The notes under the pieces were generated by a model, which was not told the DNA's origin, made no database searches, and saw only the letters and a list, made by a program, of their open reading frames with translations. From Pelagicoccus albus (GTDB lineage Bacteria; Verrucomicrobiota; Verrucomicrobiia; Opitutales; Opitutaceae), in assembly GCF_014230145.1 (NCBI RefSeq), contig NZ_JACHVC010000012.1, forward strand, positions 5,001-69,000: a DNA stretch of 64,000 bases. The letters run 5' to 3'. This document shows positions 26,603 to 34,423 of the stretch, in pieces (the stretch's first letter is position 1; every line of letters starts with the position of its first letter). The translations under genes and the position numbers were made by a program.

Positions 26603-26617
26603 GGAGCTTCTAGCTCC
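26603..26617. promoter_or_regulatory. Perfect palindrome: candidate enhancer site or weak terminator
   Basis: GGAGCT-TCT-AGCTCC lies 7 bp past the stop of the NtrC-like gene and about 120-130 bp upstream of the sigma-54 promoter. The distance suits an NtrC-type upstream activating site. It could also be a terminator of the regulator gene, but no T run follows. Confidence 0.4.
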
Positions 26618-26623
26618 TGGGGA

Positions 26624-28024
26624 TTATTCACCACCCTTCTTGGACTTCCGGTAGCGAATGTAGTCTCGAGCCACTCCCAACAAGCGAGCCGCTTTCGAAA
26701 CGTTTCCTTCGCATTGATCGATCGCCTTATCGACCAATCGATCAATGGCATCGTCTAGGGAAAAGCCGCTGTCGGGAAACGACCATCCGGGACGCAGCCA
26801 ATCATCGCCACCGTCTGCCACACTCGGATTGGCACTGGCGTCGAGGCCCACAAAGCTCAAATCGCTAGGATCGCCCAACACGAGCGCCCGTTCGATTTCG
26901 TGCAAAAGCTCCCGCACATTCCCCGGCCAATCGTAGCTTAAAATCCAGCTCATGCACGCCTTCGAGAAACGAGCGTCCTGATAACCATATTTGCGGCTCA
27001 AGCCCGTCAGTAAGTGACTGGCAAGACGCTCCAGATCCTCACGCCTCTCACGCAATGGCGGGATCGTGAACGCCAGCAAGTTGAGCCGATGGTAGAGGTC
27101 CTCCCGAAATTCGCCTTTTTCGGAAAGCTCTTTAAGGGATCTGTTTGAGGCAGCGATCAAGCGAACATTTACCGCGATCTCCTTACTGCTTCCCAATCGC
27201 CGAATGCTCCCATCTTCAATAGCGGTTAGAACTTTGGCCTGTAGGCTCGGTGTTAGGCTCGCGATTTCATCCAAGAACAAAGTGCCTCCATCCGCAGCCT
27301 CAAAAAGGCCGATTCTCGCCTGCTTCGCATCGGTAAACGCTCCCTTCTCGTGGCCAAACAACTCAGATTCGGCGACTTGATCCGGCAAGGTGGCGCAATT
27401 GACCACGACCAATTCCTTGTTGCTTCGTGAACCATGGCTGTGAAGCCAGCGAGCGACCGTCGTCTTGCCTGTCCCTGTTTCCCCTTCGATCAGGACGGGA
27501 GGCAACTTGTCAGTCAAACGTCGGTCCGCCTCCAAAACCCGATCAAGCTGTTGTCGAAAGGCCTCCAAGGATTTTCCAAAAAATGGCCCTTCGCCAGAGC
27601 TCTCCGTCTGCGTGGGACTGTTGCGATGGCGTTTTAGCCGAGTCTCCCTGCGTCCACTCTGAGCCCGAGCAAGGACAAGAGGTAGCTCCTGCGGATCGAA
27701 GGGTTTGGCCAGATAATCGCTGGCTCCACGCTTGAGAGCTTCTACGGCAACAGAAACGCCACCATCCGCGGTCATGATCACAATTGGTATCTCGCCTTGT
27801 TCTCGAGCTTCCTCGATCAGGTCGAGTCCCAGCCCATCCGGCAAGTTCACATCTGCCAATACGTAATCGAGAGCCAGATCCCGCAGAGCATTCCGTCCCT
27901 CTTCCAAAGTCCCGACCGCGGTACAAGCAGCGCCCTGCGAATCAAGAAAGGCGGCCAAGCGCTTTCTTAGCAGGACCTCATCTTCAACGACCAAGATTTC
28001 ACGACCACTCAGCAAACCGCTCAT
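26624..28024 (-). CDS. NtrC-family sigma-54-dependent response regulator
   Basis: 466 residues in three domains: receiver (8-120; acidic pair in VVEDE, phospho-acceptor Asp58 in LADVNLP, Lys107), AAA+ (150-385; Walker A GETGTGKT 181-188, Walker B GTLFLDEI 247-254, arginine fingers in FREDLYHRL) and a Fis-type HTH (424-460, DQCEGNVSKAARLLGV). The sigma-54 contact loop reads GAFTDA (228-233) instead of GAFTGA, a naturally occurring variant. It should drive the promoter at 26472-26487. The start ATG abuts the divergent DUF350 region. Confidence 0.93.
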   Translation of the reverse strand: MSGLLSGREILVVEDEVLLRKRLAAFLDSQGAACTAVGTLEEGRNALRDLALDYVLADVNLPDGLGLDLIEEAREQGEIPIVIMTADGGVSVAVEALKRGASDYLAKPFDPQELPLVLARAQSGRRETRLKRHRNSPTQTESSGEGPFFGKSLEAFRQQLDRVLEADRRLTDKLPPVLIEGETGTGKTTVARWLHSHGSRSNKELVVVNCATLPDQVAESELFGHEKGAFTDAKQARIGLFEAADGGTLFLDEIASLTPSLQAKVLTAIEDGSIRRLGSSKEIAVNVRLIAASNRSLKELSEKGEFREDLYHRLNLLAFTIPPLRERREDLERLASHLLTGLSRKYGYQDARFSKACMSWILSYDWPGNVRELLHEIERALVLGDPSDLSFVGLDASANPSVADGGDDWLRPGWSFPDSGFSLDDAIDRLVDKAIDQCEGNVSKAARLLGVARDYIRYRKSKKGGE

Positions 28025-28121
28025 GTATCCATTAATCCCTCACTCCCCCATGGAATCAAGCCCCAAGACGATGTCGATTTCGGTCTTTCCATCGAGGCTA
28101 CGGAGCGGAATACTAGATTCC

Positions 28122-28352
28122 ATGGATTTCCACTTCTTCGTCGCCTCTCTCGCGAACCTTCTCTTAAGCATCACCTACACAGTCGTTTCACTCTTCTGTG
28201 GAGTCTATGCGATCAAGCTAATCGATCGATTTCTGCTCAAGAAAATAGACATGGAGGAGGAACTGAAAAAGAACAACATCTCGGTCGCAATATTCGCGGC
28301 GAGCCTGCTGCTCTTCGTCGCGATCATCATCTCCTTCGGCTTGAGAGCCTAG
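28122..28352 (+). CDS. DUF350 family membrane protein
   Basis: 76 residues with two hydrophobic segments (about 3-25 and 50-73). FVASLANLLLSITYTVVSLFCGVYAIKLIDRF...EEELKKNNISVAIFAASLLLFVAIIIS matches the DUF350 (UPF0719, YjfL-like) pattern, whose short loop typically contains (E)EI..GN.AVA. The frame is open from 28023, but an ATG there would coincide with the start codon of the divergent regulator; the ATG at 28122 gives the family's usual N-terminus. Its stop overlaps the GTG of the next gene (TAGTG), so the two are translationally coupled. Function unknown. Confidence 0.7.
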   Translation: MDFHFFVASLANLLLSITYTVVSLFCGVYAIKLIDRFLLKKIDMEEELKKNNISVAIFAASLLLFVAIIISFGLRA

Positions 28353-29215
28353 TGAAGCGGCAACACTTCAAGCTAATTCCAATCGCAATCGGAGTTTCAT
28401 GCTTCGTGGTCGCTACCCTGCTGAAGGCTTACCTTTCTTCGCAGGGCATTTCAAGTAACCAATATCCAAATACAGACCACGAGCTTTCACTCAAAATAGA
28501 AGAGAGCCTTTCCCCCAGTAGCCCCACCGACTCCGACAAGATCTACGCCCTACCGAGCAATGCCGTCGCCAGTTCACTGAACGGAGGATACCGCTTGAGT
28601 GAGCTGGAAGTCACCGGGCAGCTGAATCTGTCGAACAAGGATCCGAAGCAAGACAAAGGCTTTATCTTTTTGGATTCGCTGAATCAGAAATTTATGGCTT
28701 CCAAACTGGGCTTGGATCACAAACACCATTTCCTGAACAGCTTCCTAGTAGACTACCATCCCTTCGAAGTTAAAGAATTCTGGATGCCACACCAGGTACT
28801 TAGCATGCGGCTCAAGTATCAGCTCGACAAAGAGCAATTCGCCGGATTCCAGGAAATATGGCTAAGCTCCTATGAGAGCTATCGCATCGGCCGTGGCGAT
28901 TGCGAGGACCACTCAATCGCCTTGGCCGACTGGCTTATCGGCATGGGTGAAGACGCCAGAGTAGTGGTCGGTACCCACAAGGGCCAAGGGCATGCCTGGG
29001 TCGTTGTCATTCGCCCCAAAGGGACCTTTCTACTGGAATCTACGAGTAAGAAAAAACGCCGACTCTGGAGCAATTATCCGCTAGCTTCACTCGCCCAAGG
29101 GTACGTACCCGAAGCGATGTTTGATCGCGACTATTACTGGATCTCAGACCAAAGCGGAGATCCGAGCGACTATTCTGGTCCACAGTGGCTGAAAACAGGC
29201 CGCATTCATCGCTAG
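28352..29215 (+). CDS. Membrane-anchored transglutaminase-like cysteine protease
   Basis: 287 residues from a GTG start that overlaps the DUF350 stop. One N-terminal membrane segment (8-27) is followed by a periplasmic domain with a transglutaminase-like catalytic set: Cys in GRGDCEDHSIALADWLIGMG (about residue 188), His in GQGHAWVVV (about 217) and an acidic residue in FLLESTSK. This resembles bacterial transglutaminase-like cysteine proteinases (LapG-related). It may cleave or crosslink envelope proteins. Pairing with DUF350 and placement before the kinase operon suggest a joint envelope function; the substrate is unknown. Confidence 0.75.
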   Translation: MKRQHFKLIPIAIGVSCFVVATLLKAYLSSQGISSNQYPNTDHELSLKIEESLSPSSPTDSDKIYALPSNAVASSLNGGYRLSELEVTGQLNLSNKDPKQDKGFIFLDSLNQKFMASKLGLDHKHHFLNSFLVDYHPFEVKEFWMPHQVLSMRLKYQLDKEQFAGFQEIWLSSYESYRIGRGDCEDHSIALADWLIGMGEDARVVVGTHKGQGHAWVVVIRPKGTFLLESTSKKKRRLWSNYPLASLAQGYVPEAMFDRDYYWISDQSGDPSDYSGPQWLKTGRIHR

Positions 29216-29398
29216 TACCCGACATCAGTCAAAGCCCTAAAATTCGACTTCTAGCACCCCAGTAATCGGGAAAACTAATTCGCCCTAGAAGCCGGCATGA
29301 ATTTTCTAAGTTGCTTTATCTAAGCAATTTTGCCATTCAACCAATCAACCAGCGAAGGCCATATCCAGGTCGCTTTCGCGGAACCCATCCCGGATCGA

Positions 29399-32300
29399 GT
29401 GCTTGAACCAAGTCACAACCCACGCCTCTTGAGCGCGGCGATTTTCGCCTTGCTGGCGATCTGCTGTTTCAAGCTTAGCGCCGAGGAGAATCTGATTCGG
29501 ATCGGGGTAGCAGAGAGCTACGCACCGCTAAGCGACAGCTCTACGGGCAAGCCGCAAGGATATCTGGTCGACTTGATCGAGCTTCTGGATGCTCAGGTGG
29601 ACGAGGCTATCGAGCTCGACGACGACGACTGGCAATCGCTCGAGCAAAAGCTGGCAAACCGTGAGATCGACGCCCTTTTCGGCCTGTACTACAGCAAAGA
29701 GAGAGCCGAAAGATACAGTTTCGGACCAGAGATCTTTCTGAACCGAGTGCATTTTTATTTCAGGCGCTCCGCAAAGATCCGCGCCATTTCAGAGGCTCAA
29801 GGAGCAAAGGTCGCGGTGGCAGGGCCCGATTCCTATTTGAGGAAATTCGCAGAAGATCGCTTTCCTGAAATCGAGTGGGTCGTCAGTCGCGACTTGCCCG
29901 AAGCCCTCGATTTGATGCGGAAGGACCCCAGCGTGATCGGAGTCTTCGAAGAGGATGCTTTGGTCAGCTACTCTCAAAACGGGATCCGTGACTTAAACTT
30001 GGTAAAAACCGGAGCTCCCTTCATCGAGCGCAGTCTCCGGCCCGTGTCACTGCGAGACCAACCGGGGATAACGCGAAAGATAAGTCGCGGCCTAGATGCT
30101 ATCGATCCCTACGCCAAAATAAGGCTGCAAGCGACCTGGCTGGGAGACATCGAAACAAGCCGATCAAATGCCGCCCCTATGCTGCGGCTGACTAAGTCCG
30201 AGCAAGAATTCATAGAGGGGCTGAAAAACGTGACCGTCGCATCTGATTCGGATGCTCCGCCCATTTCCTCAATTGCCAGTGACGGCACGCACAAGGGGAT
30301 TCTTCACGATGTACTGGACCTAATAGAGGACCGAACCGGCTTCGTGTTCGACCGTATCATCATCAAGGATCGCGACGACATGTTGGACTCGCTTGCCGAC
30401 GGACGAGCCATGTTGCGAGCCGGTACCCGAGAGGAGGACAAGAGTTCCATTGGCTACTTGAGCATTCCTCTGGTCTTGGTGACCAGCGATTCGGAGGCGA
30501 CTCGTTTCAACCTGTCCGCCTTTGGAGGAGAAGAGGTGAGCATTGCCGAAAACAATCCCTACTTCGCCAAATTCTCAGACCAGTACCCGCAGATCACTTT
30601 CATTTCGGTAGATTCCGACAGGTCAGGCCTGGAAGACCTTACCCACGGAAGAGTCGCTGCCCACATCGGCGACTACGCCACCTGCACCCGTCTTTTGCAG
30701 GCAAGCTACGCCTCCGAACTGCAAATCGTGGACACTCTGGCTGAGTCGTTAAATCTTAGCCTAATCAGTTCGGATTTCGCGGAAGCATCCCAGCTCCTTG
30801 AGATAGTAAACAAGGCGATCGCCTCGATCAGCGAAGCGGAAGCCTCAGCGATCTACGACAATTGGGTAACTGCCAAAGTCCAAGAAGTGGTCGACTTCAC
30901 GGCCTGGTGGAAACCGATCTCCGCTGTCGCAATCTGCCTTCTATTAGCGCTTCTGTGGAGGCTCAGCACCCTGCGGCTAAGGCGAGTCCTCGTTCAATCA
31001 ACCGAAAGGCTTCTGCTGGCAAAAAAGGCCGGTGCGGGCGGTCAGTTCGAATGGTTTCCGCGCGAAGAACGCGTCACCTACAGTCCGGAGTTCTTCGAGG
31101 TGCTCGGATACCAGCCGGGCGATTTGGAGCATAACGAGCAGACAGTCGTAAACCTGACTCATCCCTCGGACTTGCGGCGATCCTACTACCGACAGGTACG
31201 TTGCACCCGAGAAGGCAAAGAATACGAGCACAAGATGCGCATGCAGCGATGCGATGGTACCTGGGCCTGGATAATGATGCGCGGAGTGCCGACCCATTTC
31301 TACAAGGACGGTTCGGTCAAGCGGTACATCGGGGTCCAAATGGACGTGACCGACCTTCAAAAGGCCTTGGAAAGCCAACGCGAGCAACAGGAGATCGCTC
31401 GCAAGGCAAGCAAGGCCAAGAGCGAGTTCCTCGCCAACATGTCCCACGAAATCCGGACTCCTATGAACGCGATTCTGGGATTCTCTCGGCTGCTGAAGCG
31501 CGACAAGACTCTCGATGGGCGCCAAATGGAATACGTCCAACTTATCAATACGAGCAGCGAACATTTGCTTAGCCTGCTGGATTCGATCCTAGACATGTCG
31601 AAAATCGAATCCCGCCACCTATCCCTCCTTCAGTCGCAGGTTAATCTGCCCCATCTATTGAATGAGGCAGCTGGCATTTTTCAGGCTCGCTGCGAAGAAA
31701 AGGGCGTCCACTTCGAATCATCCCTAGCGGAGAATTTGCCGTCTCGCATATTGGGAGACAGTACAAAGCTCCGCCAAATCATCTTCAACCTTTTGGTGAA
31801 CGCGGTTAAATTCACCGACTCCGGCACGATATCCTTCAAATCTTGGGTAGACGACGGGCAGTTGTTCATCGAAGTAGCAGACGAAGGCTGCGGAATAGCT
31901 CCCGACGAGCTTTCGAAGCTCTTTGTGGCTTTCCAACAGGGCAAGGCTGGGCAAAAGCAAAGCAGCGGCACGGGTCTAGGTCTCGCCATCAGTCGAGAAT
32001 TCAGCCGTTTGATGGGGGGAGACATAGTCGCAAGCTCGATACTGGACGTGGGCTCAACCTTCACGGTCAACATCCCATACGAGGCGATTGAAGCTTCACC
32101 CGACGATAGCGATTCTGTCACCATCGAGATCCCTTACCAATCTGCCGCAGCCAAGAGACTGCTCATCGTCGACGACAAGGTTTCAAACCTCCAATACTTG
32201 GAAAGATTCTTGGGCGAGTATGGTTTCGAAATCAGACTGGCATCCGATGGGAACTCCGCCATTGCCCAATGGAAGCTGTATTCGCCGGACTTGATCATTC

Positions 32301-32788
32301 TCGATATCCGTATGCCGATCATGGACGGATATCAAGTCGTGGAAAAGATCCGCAAAGACACGATATTCACCCAACCCAAGATCCTCGCTCTTACTGCCAG
32401 CGCCTTCGATCAGCAACGAGACCGAATTCTAAATCTAGGGGCTGACAAGTTCATGACCAAGCCGTTTGACGAAAACAGCCTACTCAAAACAATCGCCGCG
32501 CTGCTGGACCTTCCCACCACGCAAACGATAACCGAGCCATCCTTCGAAAAGCACTCCTCCGTAAACACCAAGAGTTTCGAGCTCACGTTAACTAAACGTC
32601 AAAAGGAAGAACTCATCGCCGCCTGCCATGGCGGCTATCTCGAAAAGATCGACTCCATCATAAAAGAGCTTCAAAACGATCAGCCCTCAGCCTCCGCGGA
32701 ACTTTTCGCCATCGCTCGCAACTTTGATTACGAGCGGATCGCTAAAATCGCCGAGGACGCGGAACTCCAACACCCAACTCTTAATTAG
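29399..32788 (+). CDS. Hybrid sensor kinase with two solute-binding domains
   Basis: About 1129 residues from GTG 29399: signal sequence (1-28), two SBP_bac_3-type domains in tandem (about 30-255, opening ENLIRIGVAESYAPL; and 265-495, opening VTVASDSDAPPIS), a membrane helix (about 502-522), PAS (about 540-660), HisKA with MSHEIRTPMN (His about 682), HATPase with GTGLGLAISREF, and a receiver (925-1040, Asp in ILDIRMP about 967, Lys in MTKPFDE), then a helical tail of 80 residues. Start choice is uncertain: no ATG fits, and TTG at 29330 is possible, but GTG gives a normal signal peptide. Tandem binding domains suggest sensing of amino acids or similar small solutes, as in EvgS/BvgS. Confidence 0.88.
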   Translation: MLEPSHNPRLLSAAIFALLAICCFKLSAEENLIRIGVAESYAPLSDSSTGKPQGYLVDLIELLDAQVDEAIELDDDDWQSLEQKLANREIDALFGLYYSKERAERYSFGPEIFLNRVHFYFRRSAKIRAISEAQGAKVAVAGPDSYLRKFAEDRFPEIEWVVSRDLPEALDLMRKDPSVIGVFEEDALVSYSQNGIRDLNLVKTGAPFIERSLRPVSLRDQPGITRKISRGLDAIDPYAKIRLQATWLGDIETSRSNAAPMLRLTKSEQEFIEGLKNVTVASDSDAPPISSIASDGTHKGILHDVLDLIEDRTGFVFDRIIIKDRDDMLDSLADGRAMLRAGTREEDKSSIGYLSIPLVLVTSDSEATRFNLSAFGGEEVSIAENNPYFAKFSDQYPQITFISVDSDRSGLEDLTHGRVAAHIGDYATCTRLLQASYASELQIVDTLAESLNLSLISSDFAEASQLLEIVNKAIASISEAEASAIYDNWVTAKVQEVVDFTAWWKPISAVAICLLLALLWRLSTLRLRRVLVQSTERLLLAKKAGAGGQFEWFPREERVTYSPEFFEVLGYQPGDLEHNEQTVVNLTHPSDLRRSYYRQVRCTREGKEYEHKMRMQRCDGTWAWIMMRGVPTHFYKDGSVKRYIGVQMDVTDLQKALESQREQQEIARKASKAKSEFLANMSHEIRTPMNAILGFSRLLKRDKTLDGRQMEYVQLINTSSEHLLSLLDSILDMSKIESRHLSLLQSQVNLPHLLNEAAGIFQARCEEKGVHFESSLAENLPSRILGDSTKLRQIIFNLLVNAVKFTDSGTISFKSWVDDGQLFIEVADEGCGIAPDELSKLFVAFQQGKAGQKQSSGTGLGLAISREFSRLMGGDIVASSILDVGSTFTVNIPYEAIEASPDDSDSVTIEIPYQSAAAKRLLIVDDKVSNLQYLERFLGEYGFEIRLASDGNSAIAQWKLYSPDLIILDIRMPIMDGYQVVEKIRKDTIFTQPKILALTASAFDQQRDRILNLGADKFMTKPFDENSLLKTIAALLDLPTTQTITEPSFEKHSSVNTKSFELTLTKRQKEELIAACHGGYLEKIDSIIKELQNDQPSASAELFAIARNFDYERIAKIAEDAELQHPTLN

Positions 32789-32798
32789 TTCCCTTAGA

Positions 32799-34415
32799 AT
32801 GCATTCGATTCTATACATCGATGACGAACCCCATAGTCTCAACTCGTTCAGGCTTAGCTTCGAGGACGAATTCCAAGTATTCACCGCTGCGAACACCTCT
32901 GAAGGCTATCAGATCCTAAAGGAGAACGATATACAGCTAGTGGTAACCGACCAGCGAATGCCAGTAGAGAACGGGACCGATTTCCTGAATCGTATTCGCA
33001 AGGACTTTCCGGGGACGGTACGTACCATACTCACTGGATACAGCGATATAGAAGCCATTCTGGATGCCATCAACGAGTGCCACATCTATTACTATTTCAA
33101 AAAGCCTTGGAAAGAAGAAGAGCTGAAATTGGCTTTTCGTAATGCCATCGAAGCCTCGAACCTGACGTCGGAAAACCAGAAGCTAATCGCGAGCCTCAAG
33201 AGAGCCCTTGTCGAACTGGAGCGTAAAAGCGATCAGCTAGAAGAACAGCTGCGCGATCGGGAAGGTCTCGTTCAGTCACTGCAGCGGACAAGCGAAGCAA
33301 AATCCAACTTCCTTTCAGTGATGAGCCATGAGCTCCGTACGCCGCTAAACCCGATTATCGGGCTGTCCGACATGGTCTCCCGAGTCGTGGAAGATTCCGA
33401 GACTCGCTCCCACATTGAGCTGATCAATCGCAGCGGAAAAGATCTCTTGGCTATGATCAACAGCATCATGGAATTCGTGCAGCACGGATCTCTTAGAAAT
33501 CATGAAGTCTGCGCCCCAATTGATCTTTCCATACTCATTCATGACAGTGTGACGCTAGCCCGAACCACTCTCGAGGAAGGCCAGGAAGTGGAGATCAAAG
33601 GAAAGGTGATGCTGGACGGCGAGATCACGAATGACGAACTTGTGGTGATGAGCCATGCCGACGCTCTACGCCAAATTGTTCAAAACCTCGTGGCCAACGC
33701 ATGTAAATTCACGGACAAAGGCTCGATAGAGATTTCCGCAAATCTCGCACCCACTTCCGACGGCGATACAGAGCTAAAGCTTTCGGTAAAGGACACAGGA
33801 ATCGGTATCGATAAAAAGGATACCGACGCAATTTTCGAGGCGTTTGCGCAAGTGGATCAATCCTTGTCCCGAAACTACTACGGTCTCGGCTTGGGCTTGG
33901 CTATCTGCAAGCAAATCTCCGAAAGCGTGCACGGAAAACTATCCGTCGAGAGTGAACCGGGTAAAGGTAGCTCCTTTAGTTTCTCACTTCCAATTCCTCG
34001 GGAGGCTCAATTCTCTTTTCCAGCTCATCAGAGGGCCGAAACCGATTCGCCACTGGTGGGGAAAAGCTGCCTAATCATCGAAAGAGATCCGCACCATCTG
34101 GCATACATAAAAGCGACCATTAAACGCTTGGGAGGATCCTCCAAAGTTGGCCGCAACCACCAAGACGCTGTCGACGCTTTGCGGCGACAAGAGTTTGATC
34201 TGATCATCATCGATGTTTCCCCTTCCGGCAGAGACAACGAAGCGATTCTCTCAGAGGTAGAGGCTATCAGGTTAGATCAAAGGCCAATTGTAGTCTTCGT
34301 GGGCAATAGTCCTCCATCTCCCGGACCTAATTTGCAATTACTCGGAGTCGCCGCGTTCCTGCAAAAGCCCTTGAAGCTCGGTGAGCTTACTCAGGTTTTA
34401 AACGCTTCACGCTAA
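32799..34415 (+). CDS. Receiver-kinase-receiver hybrid protein
   Basis: 538 residues without membrane segment: N-terminal receiver (1-120; SILYIDDEP, Asp in VVTDQRMP, Lys in FKKPW), a coiled coil (125-165), HisKA with MSHELRTPLN (His about 177), HATPase with GIGIDKKD and GLGLGLAICKQI, and a C-terminal receiver (about 425-538) with LIIIDVSPSG and LQKPLK. The last receiver starts IIERDP rather than VVDDD-like and lacks the usual MPxMDG continuation, so it may be altered. ATG 32799 is 10 bp after the previous stop. The IYYYFKKPWKEEEL motif is of the RpfG/HD-type regulator receivers. Confidence 0.88.
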   Translation: MHSILYIDDEPHSLNSFRLSFEDEFQVFTAANTSEGYQILKENDIQLVVTDQRMPVENGTDFLNRIRKDFPGTVRTILTGYSDIEAILDAINECHIYYYFKKPWKEEELKLAFRNAIEASNLTSENQKLIASLKRALVELERKSDQLEEQLRDREGLVQSLQRTSEAKSNFLSVMSHELRTPLNPIIGLSDMVSRVVEDSETRSHIELINRSGKDLLAMINSIMEFVQHGSLRNHEVCAPIDLSILIHDSVTLARTTLEEGQEVEIKGKVMLDGEITNDELVVMSHADALRQIVQNLVANACKFTDKGSIEISANLAPTSDGDTELKLSVKDTGIGIDKKDTDAIFEAFAQVDQSLSRNYYGLGLGLAICKQISESVHGKLSVESEPGKGSSFSFSLPIPREAQFSFPAHQRAETDSPLVGKSCLIIERDPHHLAYIKATIKRLGGSSKVGRNHQDAVDALRRQEFDLIIIDVSPSGRDNEAILSEVEAIRLDQRPIVVFVGNSPPSPGPNLQLLGVAAFLQKPLKLGELTQVLNASR

Positions 34416-34423
34416 AGGAAACT

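Noticed and set aside
28023-28121. Upstream extension of the DUF350 protein
   Set aside because: The ATG at 28023 coincides with the start codon of the divergent NtrC-type gene; the added 33 residues do not resemble the family.
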